In this document: positions 48,099 to 57,374 of the stretch, one piece after another
Position numbering within the stretch: position 1 is the stretch's first letter
Layout of the letters: each line of letters starts with the position of its first letter
Assembly: GCF_049897565.1 (NCBI RefSeq)
Contig: NZ_JAFCWM010000003.1
Coordinates: 186,001 to 250,000, forward strand
Length of the DNA: 64,000 bases
Reading direction: 5' to 3'
From: JAFCUW01 sp049897565
GTDB taxonomy: Bacteria; Pseudomonadota; Gammaproteobacteria; Burkholderiales; Burkholderiaceae_D
Notes under the pieces: model-generated
The model's database searches: none
Told to the model about the DNA's origin: nothing
The model's input: only the letters and a program-made list of their open reading frames with translations
Program-made: the position numbers and the translations under genes

Positions 48099-48817
48099 CC
48101 CCCCTTTTTGGCCAGCTTGCCCGGCTCGACGCCGAGCTGCTTGAGCTTGCGGTACAGGTGGGTGCGCTCCAGGCCCGTCTTTTCGGCCACCCGCGTCATC
48201 GAGCCGCCTTCGCGGCCGAGATGGTGTTCGAAATACATGCGCTCGAAGGCGTCGCGCGCCTCGCGCAGCGGCAGGTCGAACGACAGGTTGTAGCCCTGCG
48301 GCTCGCCGTTCGCCGCGGCGCCCATGCGCGGCGCGATCGCCGACGACTGCAGCGACTGCGAGGCGAACATCGCCGACGCGGCCGACACGTTTTCTTCCGG
48401 CTGCGGCGCCATCATCGGGCGCGCCGCGGCGACCGGCGCGCGCACCGTTTCCTGTGCCCGCGTCAGGCCCTGCTGCACCGCCTTCAGCAGTTTTTGCAGG
48501 GCGATCGGCTTTTCAAGGAAATTGAGCGCGCCGATGCGGGTCGCTTCGACCGCGGTGTCGATCGTCGCGTGGCCCGACATCATGATGACCGGCATCGTCA
48601 GCAGGCCATCGCGCTGCCATTCCTTGAGCAAGGTGACGCCGTCGGTGTCGGGCATCCAGATATCGAGCAGCACCAGGTCCGGCGCGCCGGCGGCGCGCGC
48701 GTCGCGCGCCTGCTGCGCATTTTCGGCCAGCTGGATCGCGTGGCCTTCATCGCCCAGGATCTCCGAGAGTAGCTCGCGGATGCCCATTTCATCATCAACT
48801 ACGAGAATGTTTGCCAT
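48095..48817 (-). CDS. NtrX-like response regulator without AAA+ domain
   Basis: 240 residues. Receiver domain with ILVVDDEMGIRELL, phosphoacceptor Asp in LVLLDIWMPDTDG and Lys in NFLEKPIALQ, then a Pro/Ala linker, then a C-terminal Fis-type helix-turn-helix (SMTRVAEKTGLERTHLYRKL). The sigma-54 interaction domain of classical NtrX is absent, as in other betaproteobacterial NtrX-like regulators. It lies 100 bases downstream of the kinase gene. Confidence 0.93.
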   Translation of the reverse strand: MANILVVDDEMGIRELLSEILGDEGHAIQLAENAQQARDARAAGAPDLVLLDIWMPDTDGVTLLKEWQRDGLLTMPVIMMSGHATIDTAVEATRIGALNFLEKPIALQKLLKAVQQGLTRAQETVRAPVAAARPMMAPQPEENVSAASAMFASQSLQSSAIAPRMGAAANGEPQGYNLSFDLPLREARDAFERMYFEHHLGREGGSMTRVAEKTGLERTHLYRKLKQLGVEPGKLAKKGG

Positions 48818-48917
48818 CTGTGTTTATGCTTTCTCTGATATCACTCGCTGACAAGAGCGTCACGCGCGCCTAACGTCATTGCGTATTCTAAGCGCGATTG
48901 TATGGTTGAACCGGCCG

Positions 48918-51206
48918 TTACGCCAAATTTGCGGCCTCAGGCGCTAACTTTAACAGCAAAATCAGGACCGACGCGCCTGTTCCGTCCTGGCGGTTCTGGA
49001 TATCGATGCGGCCACCATGTTCATCGACGATTTTCTTGACCATCGGCAGCCCCAGACCGGTGCCGCGCGCCTTCGACGTGACGTACGGTTCGAACGCGCG
49101 CGACAGGATGCGCGGGGCAAACCCGGGACCGTTGTCGACGATCGCCAGGCGCACCGCGGTGCCCTCGCCGCCGACCGCGTTCTGGTAGTGGATCGCCTCC
49201 GTGGTGACGTCGATGCGCGCAGGCTCCATGCCGTCGGCGCGCTCGGTCATCGCGTCCTGCGCGTTGGCCAGCAGATTGTGGATCACCTGGCGCAGCTGGG
49301 TGGCGTCGCCCATCACCGCCGGCAGCGTCGGCGCCAGCGCCGCGTGGATGATGTCGGACTCGTCGCCGGCCAGGTACAGGTCGAGGATCTCGCGGATCAG
49401 GCTATTCAGGTCAAGCGGCTGCAGCACCGCCGGCGGCGCCTTGGCGTAATCGCGGAAGTCGTCGACCATGCGCTTCATGGCGTCGACCTGGTTGACGATG
49501 GTGCTGGTACTGCGGTTGAGCAGCGCCACGTCTTCCGGCGACAGCTTCGCTTCTAGCTTCATCTGCAGCCGCTCGGCCGACAGCTGGATCGGCGTCAGCG
49601 GGTTCTTGATTTCGTGCGCCAGCCGGCGCGCCACCTCGCCCCACGCCACCGAGCGCTGCGCCGAGATGACGTCGGAGATATCGTCGAACACCACGATGTA
49701 GCCGCTGCCGGCGCCGACCGGCAGGCGCGAGCCGCGCGCCAGCAAGGTGATGTCGTGGTCGTCGCTGGTGCCGATGCGGCGCGGGATTTCGATCTCCTGC
49801 TGCCAGTGGGTGCGCTGGCGCGCGCTGCCGGCGGCGGTCTGCGCGCTCTGGGTCGAAAAGGCGCGCGTGACGGCGCCGGCGAACACCTCGAGGCCCTCGA
49901 TCTCGGCCAGCGCGCGGCCGACATGGCAGCTCACGTCGTTGAGCAGGATGCGGTCGACCGCGTCGTTCGAATTGACGACGTTGAACTCGGCGTCGAGCAC
50001 GATCACGCCGGCCGACATGTTGCCCAGCACTGACTCGAGGTGGGCCTTGGCGCTTTGCAGCGCGGCGCGGTTGCGCTCGACGGCGCTGCGCGCCTCGAAC
50101 AGCTGGCCCGTCATGGTGTTGAACGACTGCGTCAACGTGCCCAGTTCGTCGGTGGTGGTGACGATCGGGCGCGGCGACAGGTCGCCCTCGGCCACCGCGC
50201 GCGTGCCTTCGGCCAGCACCAGCAGCGGCTGCGCCAGGTTCGACGCGATCAGGAAGGCGCTGGCGACGGCGCCGAATATGGCCAGCAGCAAGGTCAACGT
50301 CAATGTCTCGATGTACATCTTGCGCAGGCCGCTGCGGGCCACGAAGCGCAGCCTGTATTCGTTCAGCGCCGCATGCAGCACCTCGGCGTTGGTGGCCAGG
50401 TTGACCGGCACCGACTGCACCAGCTGCAGGTAGCGCGGCGCCGCGCCGGGCGGCTCCGGCACCGCCATCACCACCCGCAGGCGCAGGCCGGTGGCCGCAT
50501 CGAGCGCGTTTGACACCGCGGCGCCGGCGCTGTCCTTGGCATCCTGATCGACGCCGCTTTCGGACTGGGTGTACCCGCCCGGCATGGCGGCCGTTTTCAG
50601 CATCGACGGCGTCGGCAGGTCGGCCGCCAGGTTGGCCGGCGTGCCTTCCGAGGCGCCGGCGACCAGCTTGCCGTCGGCGTCGACCACCATCGCGCTGACC
50701 ACGCCGTCCTGCTCGGCGACGATGCGGTTCAAGATCGCCTGGGTCTCGCGCTGCTGCTGGCCGGCCAGCGTGGCAGTCGACACCGTGGCCGAGGCGCCCA
50801 GTTCCGTCAGCGACTGGTCGAGCGCGGCGCGGCCCAGGTTCAGGCCGGACTGCAGCGCCGCCTCGATCTTGACGTCGAACCAGGAGTCGATCGAATGCGA
50901 CACGAACTGCACCGACACCAGGAAGATCACCAGGCCGGGCAGGATGCCGATGCCGGCAAACAGCAGCACCAGGCGCGCCATCAGGCGCGAGCCGAACTTG
51001 CCGCTCTTGTAGCGTACGTACAGGCGCGCCAGCGCCACCACCACGAAGATCAAGAGGCCGGCGGCGACCGCCGCGTTCAGTCCGAGCAGCCACGAATAGT
51101 AGCGGTCGAAAAAGGAGGAGTTTTCGGATGCCGAGGCGAGCACGAACAGCAGGATGCTGACGATCGCACCGGCCACGATCACCCCGTACTTCAAGGCTTG
51201 CTTCAC
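48918..51206 (-). CDS. NtrY-like sensor histidine kinase
   Basis: 762 residues. N-terminal membrane segments (VIVAGAIVSILLFVLASA, AAGLLIFVVVALARLYV, LVLLFAGIGILPGLVIFLV), a large periplasmic sensor to about residue 290, a further segment, HAMP (LVLAEGTRAVAEGDLSPR), PAS (LGNMSAGVIVLDAEFNVV), HisKA (ARRLAHEIKNPLTPIQLSAE) and HATPase_c (NAQDAM, VDNGPGF, GTGLGLPMV). It probably reports envelope or redox state to the adjacent NtrX-like regulator. Confidence 0.95.
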   Translation of the reverse strand: MKQALKYGVIVAGAIVSILLFVLASASENSSFFDRYYSWLLGLNAAVAAGLLIFVVVALARLYVRYKSGKFGSRLMARLVLLFAGIGILPGLVIFLVSVQFVSHSIDSWFDVKIEAALQSGLNLGRAALDQSLTELGASATVSTATLAGQQQRETQAILNRIVAEQDGVVSAMVVDADGKLVAGASEGTPANLAADLPTPSMLKTAAMPGGYTQSESGVDQDAKDSAGAAVSNALDAATGLRLRVVMAVPEPPGAAPRYLQLVQSVPVNLATNAEVLHAALNEYRLRFVARSGLRKMYIETLTLTLLLAIFGAVASAFLIASNLAQPLLVLAEGTRAVAEGDLSPRPIVTTTDELGTLTQSFNTMTGQLFEARSAVERNRAALQSAKAHLESVLGNMSAGVIVLDAEFNVVNSNDAVDRILLNDVSCHVGRALAEIEGLEVFAGAVTRAFSTQSAQTAAGSARQRTHWQQEIEIPRRIGTSDDHDITLLARGSRLPVGAGSGYIVVFDDISDVISAQRSVAWGEVARRLAHEIKNPLTPIQLSAERLQMKLEAKLSPEDVALLNRSTSTIVNQVDAMKRMVDDFRDYAKAPPAVLQPLDLNSLIREILDLYLAGDESDIIHAALAPTLPAVMGDATQLRQVIHNLLANAQDAMTERADGMEPARIDVTTEAIHYQNAVGGEGTAVRLAIVDNGPGFAPRILSRAFEPYVTSKARGTGLGLPMVKKIVDEHGGRIDIQNRQDGTGASVLILLLKLAPEAANLA

Positions 51207-51207
51207 C

Positions 51208-51771
51208 TTACTCCGCCTTGTACAGGAAGGTTTTCTTGTTCGAGCCGAGCTGCCAGCCGGCGTCGTTCAACGCGTTCACCTGCAGTGGCTTGAGCAGCAG
51301 CTGGCGGTCCATGAACATGCGCATCGTGACGTTGTAGACCTCGCCCGGCTTGATCGCCCCCTTCGGCGCGATCATCCAGCGGCCCGGCCGGCGCACATTG
51401 GCCAGCGCCTCGTCGAGCGTCTGGAAGCTTTGCATGACGCTGCCGACGACCGCCACGTTGTACTGGCGGTGCAGTTCGTTGTAGGAGATGCGCAGTGTCT
51501 GGCGCGACGCCACCGCCTTTTCGTCGTACCACCACCAGCGCGGGCGCGTCAGTTCGATCTCGGTGGTGAAGTACAGCGCCACGCCGCGCGAGATCGCGTT
51601 TTCGAGGTCGTGACTGAGTTCGAACGCATAGCGCGCGTCGAGCCGGTAGCCATCTTCGGTCGCCTCGATCTGGGCCTTCGTGATCTCCACGCCGTCGGCC
51701 GCCTGCGCCTGCGCGCAAGCGAACAACAGCAGCAGCTGGCAGGCGAGCAGTCGGAGAAATCGGGTTGTCAC
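51208..51771 (-). CDS. DUF4390 exported protein
   Basis: 187 residues. Signal peptide TTRFLRLLACQLLLLFACAQ to QAA. The mature part shows RYAFELSHDLENAISRGVAL and FTTEIELTRPRWWWYDEK, which are DUF4390 features. It lies between rsmB (45 bases) and the kinase (1 base), a conserved order; it may be the periplasmic partner of the sensor, but that is inference. Confidence 0.9.
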   Translation of the reverse strand: MTTRFLRLLACQLLLLFACAQAQAADGVEITKAQIEATEDGYRLDARYAFELSHDLENAISRGVALYFTTEIELTRPRWWWYDEKAVASRQTLRISYNELHRQYNVAVVGSVMQSFQTLDEALANVRRPGRWMIAPKGAIKPGEVYNVTMRMFMDRQLLLKPLQVNALNDAGWQLGSNKKTFLYKAE

Positions 51772-51816
51772 GAGTGGGCCAAAGCCTTAAAAAACCATTG
51801 CATTGTCAAAGACCCG

Positions 51817-53235
51817 TCACGCCGCATTCTTTTGGAACAGGGCGTAAAACAAACCATCATGATCCTCGAGCGCGCCGCCGGTGGGAAGCAACTGGCCCGG
51901 CGCCGGCAGGCGCGTGGCGCCGTGGCGAACGCCGAAAGCTGCCGCTTGCGCCTCCGATTCCTGGGGCCAAAGTGAACAAGTCACGAACAGCAATTTACCA
52001 TTGGGCCGCAGCATCTGCCAAAGGTTGTCGAGAATTTTGGCCGAAAGTGTTGCAAGTTGGAGCGCGTCGCCCTTGCGCCGCAGCCAGCGGATGTCCGGGT
52101 GGCGCCGGACGATGCCCGATGCGGTGCACGGCACGTCGGCCAGGATGCGGTCGAACTGCTGGCCGTCCCACCACACCGCCGTCTGCGCGTCGAACGCCTT
52201 CAGGCTCGCCGATAAACCGAGGCGCTGCAGGTTTTCCTCGATCCGCACCAGCCGCTTCGGGTCCGAGTCGACCGCGGTCAGCTCGACGTTGGCCAGTTCG
52301 AGCAGGTGGCCGGTCTTGCCGCCGGGCGCCGCGCAGGCGTCGAGCACCCGCATGCCGTCGGCGATGCCCAGCAGCGGCGCGGCCAGCTGGGCGCCGGCGT
52401 CCTGCACCGAGCACAGGCCCGCATCGAAGCCGGGGATCGAGGTCACGCCGATCGGCTTGTCGAGCCGCACCGCCGATGGGCCGATGCGCGCGGCGCCGAT
52501 GCCGGCGTCGGCCAGCAGCTGTAAATACGCTTCGACGCTGGTCTTGCTGACGTTGACGCGCAAGGTCAGCGGCGGCTGCTCGTTGCCGGCCGCGAGGATC
52601 GCCTGCCAGTCGCGCGGATAGGCCGCTTTGGCCGTGTCGATCCACCACTGTGGGTAGTTCCACTGCGCCACCGGGTCCTGCAGCGCCGTCTTGAGCAGCT
52701 GCTCGCGCTCGCGCAGGAAGCGCCGCAGCACCGCGTTGACCATGCCTTTGGCGTGCGCCATGTCGGGGTGCGAAGTGGCCACCGTGACGGCCTGGTCGAC
52801 GACGGTGAATTCTTCATACGGCGGCGTGGCGCCGGCCGCTGTGTCGATCAGCGCCAGCGCGCAGCACAGCAGGCTGGCCAGCATCGGCGGCTCCGGCGCC
52901 TTCGACGTCATCAGGCTTAGCAGCACTTCGCTGCGGCCGAGCTGGCGCATGGTGCGGTAGGCGATGTCCTGGATCGCGCCGCGCGCCTGCGGCGACGCCT
53001 GCGTCACGCCGAACGCGGTGACCAGCGCCTGCGGCAGCGCGGCGCCGCCGCGCACCTGCGACACCGCGTTGGCCGCGCCCAGCAGGCACAGTGCCAGCGA
53101 ATCGGGCTTCAGGCGCGGCAGGTAGCCCGGCTGCAGCACCGGCTTGACTTCGTAGCTGGCGCGCAGCGGCGGCGCCGGCCTGGCCGACTTCGGCGCGGCA
53201 GGTTTGATGGAGAGCGTGGGGCGCTTGGCGGTCAT
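51817..53235 (-). CDS. rsmB: 16S rRNA (cytosine(967)-C(5))-methyltransferase RsmB
   Basis: 472 residues. N-terminal NusB-like RNA-binding domain (QARGAIQDIAYRTMRQLG, DQAVTVATSHPDMAHAKGMV) then the SAM methyltransferase domain: VLDACAAPGGKTGHLLEL, ILADVPCTASGIVRRHPDIR with the motif IV Cys, and LFVTCSLWPQESEAQ with the catalytic Cys. The start ATG lies at 53235; the frame stays open far upstream across argS but that part is antisense. Confidence 0.96.
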   Translation of the reverse strand: MTAKRPTLSIKPAAPKSARPAPPLRASYEVKPVLQPGYLPRLKPDSLALCLLGAANAVSQVRGGAALPQALVTAFGVTQASPQARGAIQDIAYRTMRQLGRSEVLLSLMTSKAPEPPMLASLLCCALALIDTAAGATPPYEEFTVVDQAVTVATSHPDMAHAKGMVNAVLRRFLREREQLLKTALQDPVAQWNYPQWWIDTAKAAYPRDWQAILAAGNEQPPLTLRVNVSKTSVEAYLQLLADAGIGAARIGPSAVRLDKPIGVTSIPGFDAGLCSVQDAGAQLAAPLLGIADGMRVLDACAAPGGKTGHLLELANVELTAVDSDPKRLVRIEENLQRLGLSASLKAFDAQTAVWWDGQQFDRILADVPCTASGIVRRHPDIRWLRRKGDALQLATLSAKILDNLWQMLRPNGKLLFVTCSLWPQESEAQAAAFGVRHGATRLPAPGQLLPTGGALEDHDGLFYALFQKNAA

Positions 53236-53490
53236 GGTGATCTCTGCTGGTGGTGCTTGCGGTGGCGGGCGCGGCCGGCGCGCACGCAAATGCGCGCAGC
53301 GGGCCGCGCTGTAAAGGCGCCAATTGTAACGGCTAAGCCTCCAGGCACGCCAAAACGGGGCGTTTTGACAACAAAATCGACTGGACTTGTGGCAACGGCG
53401 GCGTATTCCCTGCAGCGCCAAACCAGTATAATTGGCGATGTTTGCCCGTGGCCCGGCCACCGCTTTTTCACTCTGACAGAATACCCGCAC

Positions 53491-55200
53491 ATGCTCGCCC
53501 AACAAAAACTTGAAATCGTTGCCCTGTTCCAGGCCGCCCTCGCCCCACTGACGGCCGGCACCGATCTCGCCCCCGTCGTTGTGCTCGAGCGTCCGCGCGA
53601 CCCGGCGCACGGCGACATTGCCTGCAACATCGCGATGCAGTTGGCCAAGCAGTTCAAGACCAATCCGCGCGAACTGGCCAACAAGCTGGTCGCCGCGCTG
53701 CTGGCCGATCCGGCCGCCAAAGGCATCATCGAGTCGGCCGACGTCGCCGGTCCCGGCTTCATCAACCTGCGCGTGGCCGCCGGCGCCAAGCAGTCGGTGG
53801 TGCGCACCATCTTGCAGTCGGGCGCGCAGTATGGCCGCAGCGACGCCGGCGCCGGCAAGAAAGTCGTCATCGAATTCGTCTCGGCCAATCCGACCGGCCC
53901 GCTGCACGTCGGCCACGGCCGCCAGGCCGCGCTCGGCGACGCGCTGTCGTCGCTGTTCGAGTCGCAGGGCTACGCGGTCACCCGCGAGTTTTATTACAAC
54001 GACGCCGGCGTGCAGATCGCCACCTTGGCCAACTCGGTGCAGGCGCGCCTGAAAGGCTGGCGTCCGGGCGACGCGCAGTGGCCCGAGTCGGCCTACAACG
54101 GCGACTACATCGCCGACATCGCCGACGACTTCAAGGCCGGCAAGACGGTCGAAGCGAGCGACGGCCTGCCGGCCACCGCCAGCACCGACGTCGACGACAT
54201 CGAATCGATCCGCGCCTTTGCCGTGACGTACCTGCGCAACGAGCAGGACATCGACATGCAGTCGTTCGGCGTCAAGTTCGACAACTACTTCCTCGAGTCG
54301 TCGCTGTACAAGGACAACAAGGTGCACGCCGCGGTCGACGCGCTGATCGCTTCGGGCCACACGTACGAGGAAGGCGGCGCGCTGTGGCTGCGCACCACCG
54401 AGTACGGCGACGACAAGGACCGCGTGATGAAAAAATCCGACGGCACCTATACCTACTTCGTGCCGGACGTGGCGTACCACCTCGTCAAGTGGCAGCGCGG
54501 CTTCGTCCAGGCCATCAACATCCAGGGCAGCGACCACCACGGCACCATCGCGCGCGTGCGCGGCGGCCTGCAGGCGCTCGGCCTGGGTATCCCGCAGGGC
54601 TATCCCGACTACGTGCTGCACAAGATGGTCACCGTCATGAAGGACGGCGAAGAGGTCAAGATCTCCAAGCGCGCCGGCTCCTACGTCACGGTGCGCGACC
54701 TGATCGAATGGTCCGGCAACGGCGACATCAATCGCGGGCGCGACGCCGTGCGCTTCTTCCTCATATCGCGCAAGGCCGACACCGAATTCGTCTTCGACGT
54801 CGACGTCGCGCTGGCCACCAGCGACGAAAACCCGGTCTACTACGTGCAGTACGCCCATGCGCGCATCTGCTCGGCGCTGGCCAACTGGGGCGGCGATGAA
54901 GCGCAACTGGCCAACGTGGATCTGTCGCTGCTGACCACGCCGCACGAGGCGAGGCTGCTGGCCAAGCTGGCCGAGTATCCCGAGATGGTGCAGCGCGCCC
55001 AGGCCGAACTGAGCCCGCACCAGGTTGCGTTCTACCTGCGCGAGCTGGCCGGCGAACTGCACAGCTACTACTTCGCCCACAAGTGGCTGCTCGACGACGA
55101 AGCGCTGAAGCTGGCGCGCCTGGCGCTGGCGAGCGCCACCCGCCAGGTGCTGCGCAATGGCCTGGCGCTGATCGGCGTGTCGGCGCCGAACAAGATGTAA
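53491..55200 (+). CDS. argS: Arginine--tRNA ligase
   Basis: 569 residues. N-terminal Add1 domain, HIGH motif as SANPTGPLHVGHGRQAALGD, catalytic Rossmann fold with QGSDHHGTIARV and the KMSKS-like VKISKRAGSYVT, and the C-terminal DALR domain ending ALIGVSAPNKM. The start is ATG 53491 giving MLAQQKLEIV; upstream is a TATAAT at about 53427. First gene of a plus-strand run to 59.5 kb. Confidence 0.97.
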   Translation: MLAQQKLEIVALFQAALAPLTAGTDLAPVVVLERPRDPAHGDIACNIAMQLAKQFKTNPRELANKLVAALLADPAAKGIIESADVAGPGFINLRVAAGAKQSVVRTILQSGAQYGRSDAGAGKKVVIEFVSANPTGPLHVGHGRQAALGDALSSLFESQGYAVTREFYYNDAGVQIATLANSVQARLKGWRPGDAQWPESAYNGDYIADIADDFKAGKTVEASDGLPATASTDVDDIESIRAFAVTYLRNEQDIDMQSFGVKFDNYFLESSLYKDNKVHAAVDALIASGHTYEEGGALWLRTTEYGDDKDRVMKKSDGTYTYFVPDVAYHLVKWQRGFVQAINIQGSDHHGTIARVRGGLQALGLGIPQGYPDYVLHKMVTVMKDGEEVKISKRAGSYVTVRDLIEWSGNGDINRGRDAVRFFLISRKADTEFVFDVDVALATSDENPVYYVQYAHARICSALANWGGDEAQLANVDLSLLTTPHEARLLAKLAEYPEMVQRAQAELSPHQVAFYLRELAGELHSYYFAHKWLLDDEALKLARLALASATRQVLRNGLALIGVSAPNKM

Positions 55201-55232
55201 GCGTTTTGAAGCAGACAACCCTGAAGGCACCA

Positions 55233-55901
55233 ATGCACTCCACACCTCGTTTCTCACCCGCCCGGCGCCAGCGCGGCAACACCATCACCGGCGTGATCAT
55301 CGGCCTGATCATCGGCCTCGGCATCGCCGTCGCCGTGGCGCTGGCGATCACCAAGGGCGCCACGCCGTTCACCGAGAAGTCGGGCAAGGTCGGCAAGATG
55401 GCCGAGCCGACCGCCGGCCAGGCCGCCGATCCGAACAAGCCGCTCTACAGCAGCAAGGAAGCGGCGCGCGAAGCGAACCGCCAGATCGCCGACAAGCCGA
55501 AGGCGCCGGCCGCCGATCCGCTGGCCCAGGTCATCGCCAACATGAAGGAACCGGCCGACGTCAAGGCCGAGGTGAAGGCGGCGGCCCCGGTAGTCGCCAC
55601 CGCGCCGGTGCCGCATGAAATGGCGCGCGTGGTCAACGCCAGGGCCGATGGGGCGGCCGACGACAAGGTCATCTACTTCCTGCAGGCCGGCGCGTTCCGC
55701 GAAATGACCGACGCCGAAAGCACCCGCGCCAAGCTGGCCCTGCTCGGCTACGAGGCCACCATCAGCGACCGCGCCAGCGACGCCGGCGTGCTGCACCGCG
55801 TGCGCATCGGACCGTTCGGCCAGGTCGAATCGATGAACAAGGCACGCGCAAAGCTGATCGACAGCGGCATCGACGTCGCCATCGTGCGCAACCAGAAATA
55901 A
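55233..55901 (+). CDS. SPOR domain protein
   Basis: 222 residues. A short cytoplasmic part, one membrane anchor (GVIIGLIIGLGIAVAVALAI), an Ala/Pro-rich periplasmic linker, and a C-terminal SPOR domain (VIYFLQAGAFREMTDAESTR, HRVRIGPFGQ) that binds denuded septal peptidoglycan. FtsN/DedD-like in layout. It is 32 bases downstream of argS, as in other Burkholderiales. Confidence 0.92.
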   Translation: MHSTPRFSPARRQRGNTITGVIIGLIIGLGIAVAVALAITKGATPFTEKSGKVGKMAEPTAGQAADPNKPLYSSKEAAREANRQIADKPKAPAADPLAQVIANMKEPADVKAEVKAAAPVVATAPVPHEMARVVNARADGAADDKVIYFLQAGAFREMTDAESTRAKLALLGYEATISDRASDAGVLHRVRIGPFGQVESMNKARAKLIDSGIDVAIVRNQK

Positions 55902-55912
55902 GAGAACACCTC

Positions 55913-56581
55913 ATGCGACTGATCCGAACCTTGCTGTGCGCCGCCGCCATCGGCCTGTCCGCCGCCGTGGCGGCCTCCCCGGCCGAACCGAAGAACGGCG
56001 TCGAGTACCTGACCTTGCCCGAGGCGCAAAACACCGACGCCGCCGGCAAGGTCGAGGTCACCGAGTTCTTCGCCTATTACTGCCCGCACTGCCAGCGCTT
56101 CGAGCCGCTGCTCGCCGAATGGGTCCGCAAGCAGGGCAATAACATCGTCTTCAGGCGCGTCCACGTGCCGGCCGGACCGAGCGTGATGGCGCAGCAGCGC
56201 CTGTTCTACACGCTCGAAGCGCTCGGCCTGCTCGGCACCCACCACCAGAAGGTGTTCGACGCCATGCACGTCGAGCGCGTGCGCCTCGCCTCCGACGAGC
56301 AGGTGCTCGCCTGGGCCGGCAAGGCCGGCATCGACCAGGCCAAGTTCACCGAAGCGTGGAACTCGTTCGGCGTGCAGGCCAAGCTGCGCCGCGCCGACGC
56401 CATGATGGGCGCCTACCGCGTCGACTCGTGGCCGATGGTGGCCGTCGGCGGGCGCTACATGACGTCGCCCAGCCAGGCCGGCGAAGCGAGCAGCGCGCCG
56501 CTGACCGAGGCGCAGCAGGGCCAGGCGGCGCTGCAGGTGATGGACTTTCTGGTCGCGAAAGCGAAAGCGGAAAAGAAGTAG
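55913..56581 (+). CDS. dsbA: Thiol:disulfide interchange protein DsbA/DsbL
   Basis: 222 residues. Signal peptide LIRTLLCAAAIGLSAAVAAS. Thioredoxin fold with the CPHC active site (FFAYYCPHCQRFEPL), helical insertion, and the cis-Pro region DSWPMVAVGGRYMTSP. Oxidises cysteines of exported proteins in the periplasm. It is 11 bases downstream of the SPOR gene. Confidence 0.94.
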   Translation: MRLIRTLLCAAAIGLSAAVAASPAEPKNGVEYLTLPEAQNTDAAGKVEVTEFFAYYCPHCQRFEPLLAEWVRKQGNNIVFRRVHVPAGPSVMAQQRLFYTLEALGLLGTHHQKVFDAMHVERVRLASDEQVLAWAGKAGIDQAKFTEAWNSFGVQAKLRRADAMMGAYRVDSWPMVAVGGRYMTSPSQAGEASSAPLTEAQQGQAALQVMDFLVAKAKAEKK

Positions 56582-56603
56582 TGCGTACCAAGCCGCGCGC
56601 CCC

Positions 56604-57374
56604 ATGAACCGCGTTTTCATCACCGGCGCGTCGAGCGGCATCGGCGAAGCGCTGGCGCGCGAATATGCGCTGCAAGGCGCCACCCTGGGCCTGCTGGCGC
56701 GCCGCGGCGACGCCTTGCGCCAGCTCGCCGCCAGCCTGCCCAATGCCGGCCTGCACAAGGTCTACGCGGTCGACGTCACCGACCGCGCTGCGCTGGCGGC
56801 GGCGGCGGCCGACTTCATCGCCGGCGGCGGCGCCGACATCGTCATTGCCAACGCCGGCGTCTCGCAAGGCACGCTGACCGAACAGGCCGAAGACCTCGCT
56901 GCCTTCGACGCCATCTTCGCCACCAACGTCAGCGCCACCGTCGCCACTTTCGCGCCGTTCATCGCCGCCATGAAAACGCGCCGCGGCTCGCCGACGCTGG
57001 TGGGCATCGGCAGCGTCGCCGGCATCCGCGGCCTGCCCGGCGCCGGCGCCTACAGCGCGTCGAAGGCGGCGGTGCTGGCCTACTGCGAATCGCTGCGGCT
57101 GGAAATGAAGCCGTACGGGATCCGCGTGGTGACAATCGCGCCCGGCTACATCGACACGCCGATGACACGCCACAATCCCTACCCGATGCCGTTCCTGATG
57201 CCGGCCGCGCGCTTTGCCGAAAAGGCGGCCATCGCCATCGCAGCCGGCGTCAGCTACCGCGTCATTCCGTGGCAGATGGGTGTCGTCGCCAAGCTGCTGC
57301 GCGCGCTGCCCAACGCCGTCTACGACCTGGCGTTTTCGCGCGCGCCGCGCAAGCCGCGGGCGGGCGCGCCATGA
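56604..57374 (+). CDS. Short-chain dehydrogenase/reductase
   Basis: 256 residues. Classical SDR: FITGASSGIGEALAREYA (TGxxxGIG NAD(P) site), NAG motif in VIANAGVSQG, catalytic Ser in GIGSVAGIRG and YSASK (Tyr/Lys), then APGYIDTPMT. The basic residue after the Gly motif region (LARRGD) suggests NADPH. Substrate unknown. The stop overlaps the birA ATG (ATGA). Confidence 0.92.
   Translation: MNRVFITGASSGIGEALAREYALQGATLGLLARRGDALRQLAASLPNAGLHKVYAVDVTDRAALAAAAADFIAGGGADIVIANAGVSQGTLTEQAEDLAAFDAIFATNVSATVATFAPFIAAMKTRRGSPTLVGIGSVAGIRGLPGAGAYSASKAAVLAYCESLRLEMKPYGIRVVTIAPGYIDTPMTRHNPYPMPFLMPAARFAEKAAIAIAAGVSYRVIPWQMGVVAKLLRALPNAVYDLAFSRAPRKPRAGAP

Noticed and set aside
48095..48817. Deletion of the AAA+ domain from NtrX as a novelty
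   Set aside because: NtrX-like regulators lacking this domain are usual in Burkholderiales, so not unusual here.
53257..53490. Upstream extension of argS
   Set aside because: Lies in the divergent promoter region with rsmB and does not resemble the ArgRS N-terminus; ATG 53491 fits the family.
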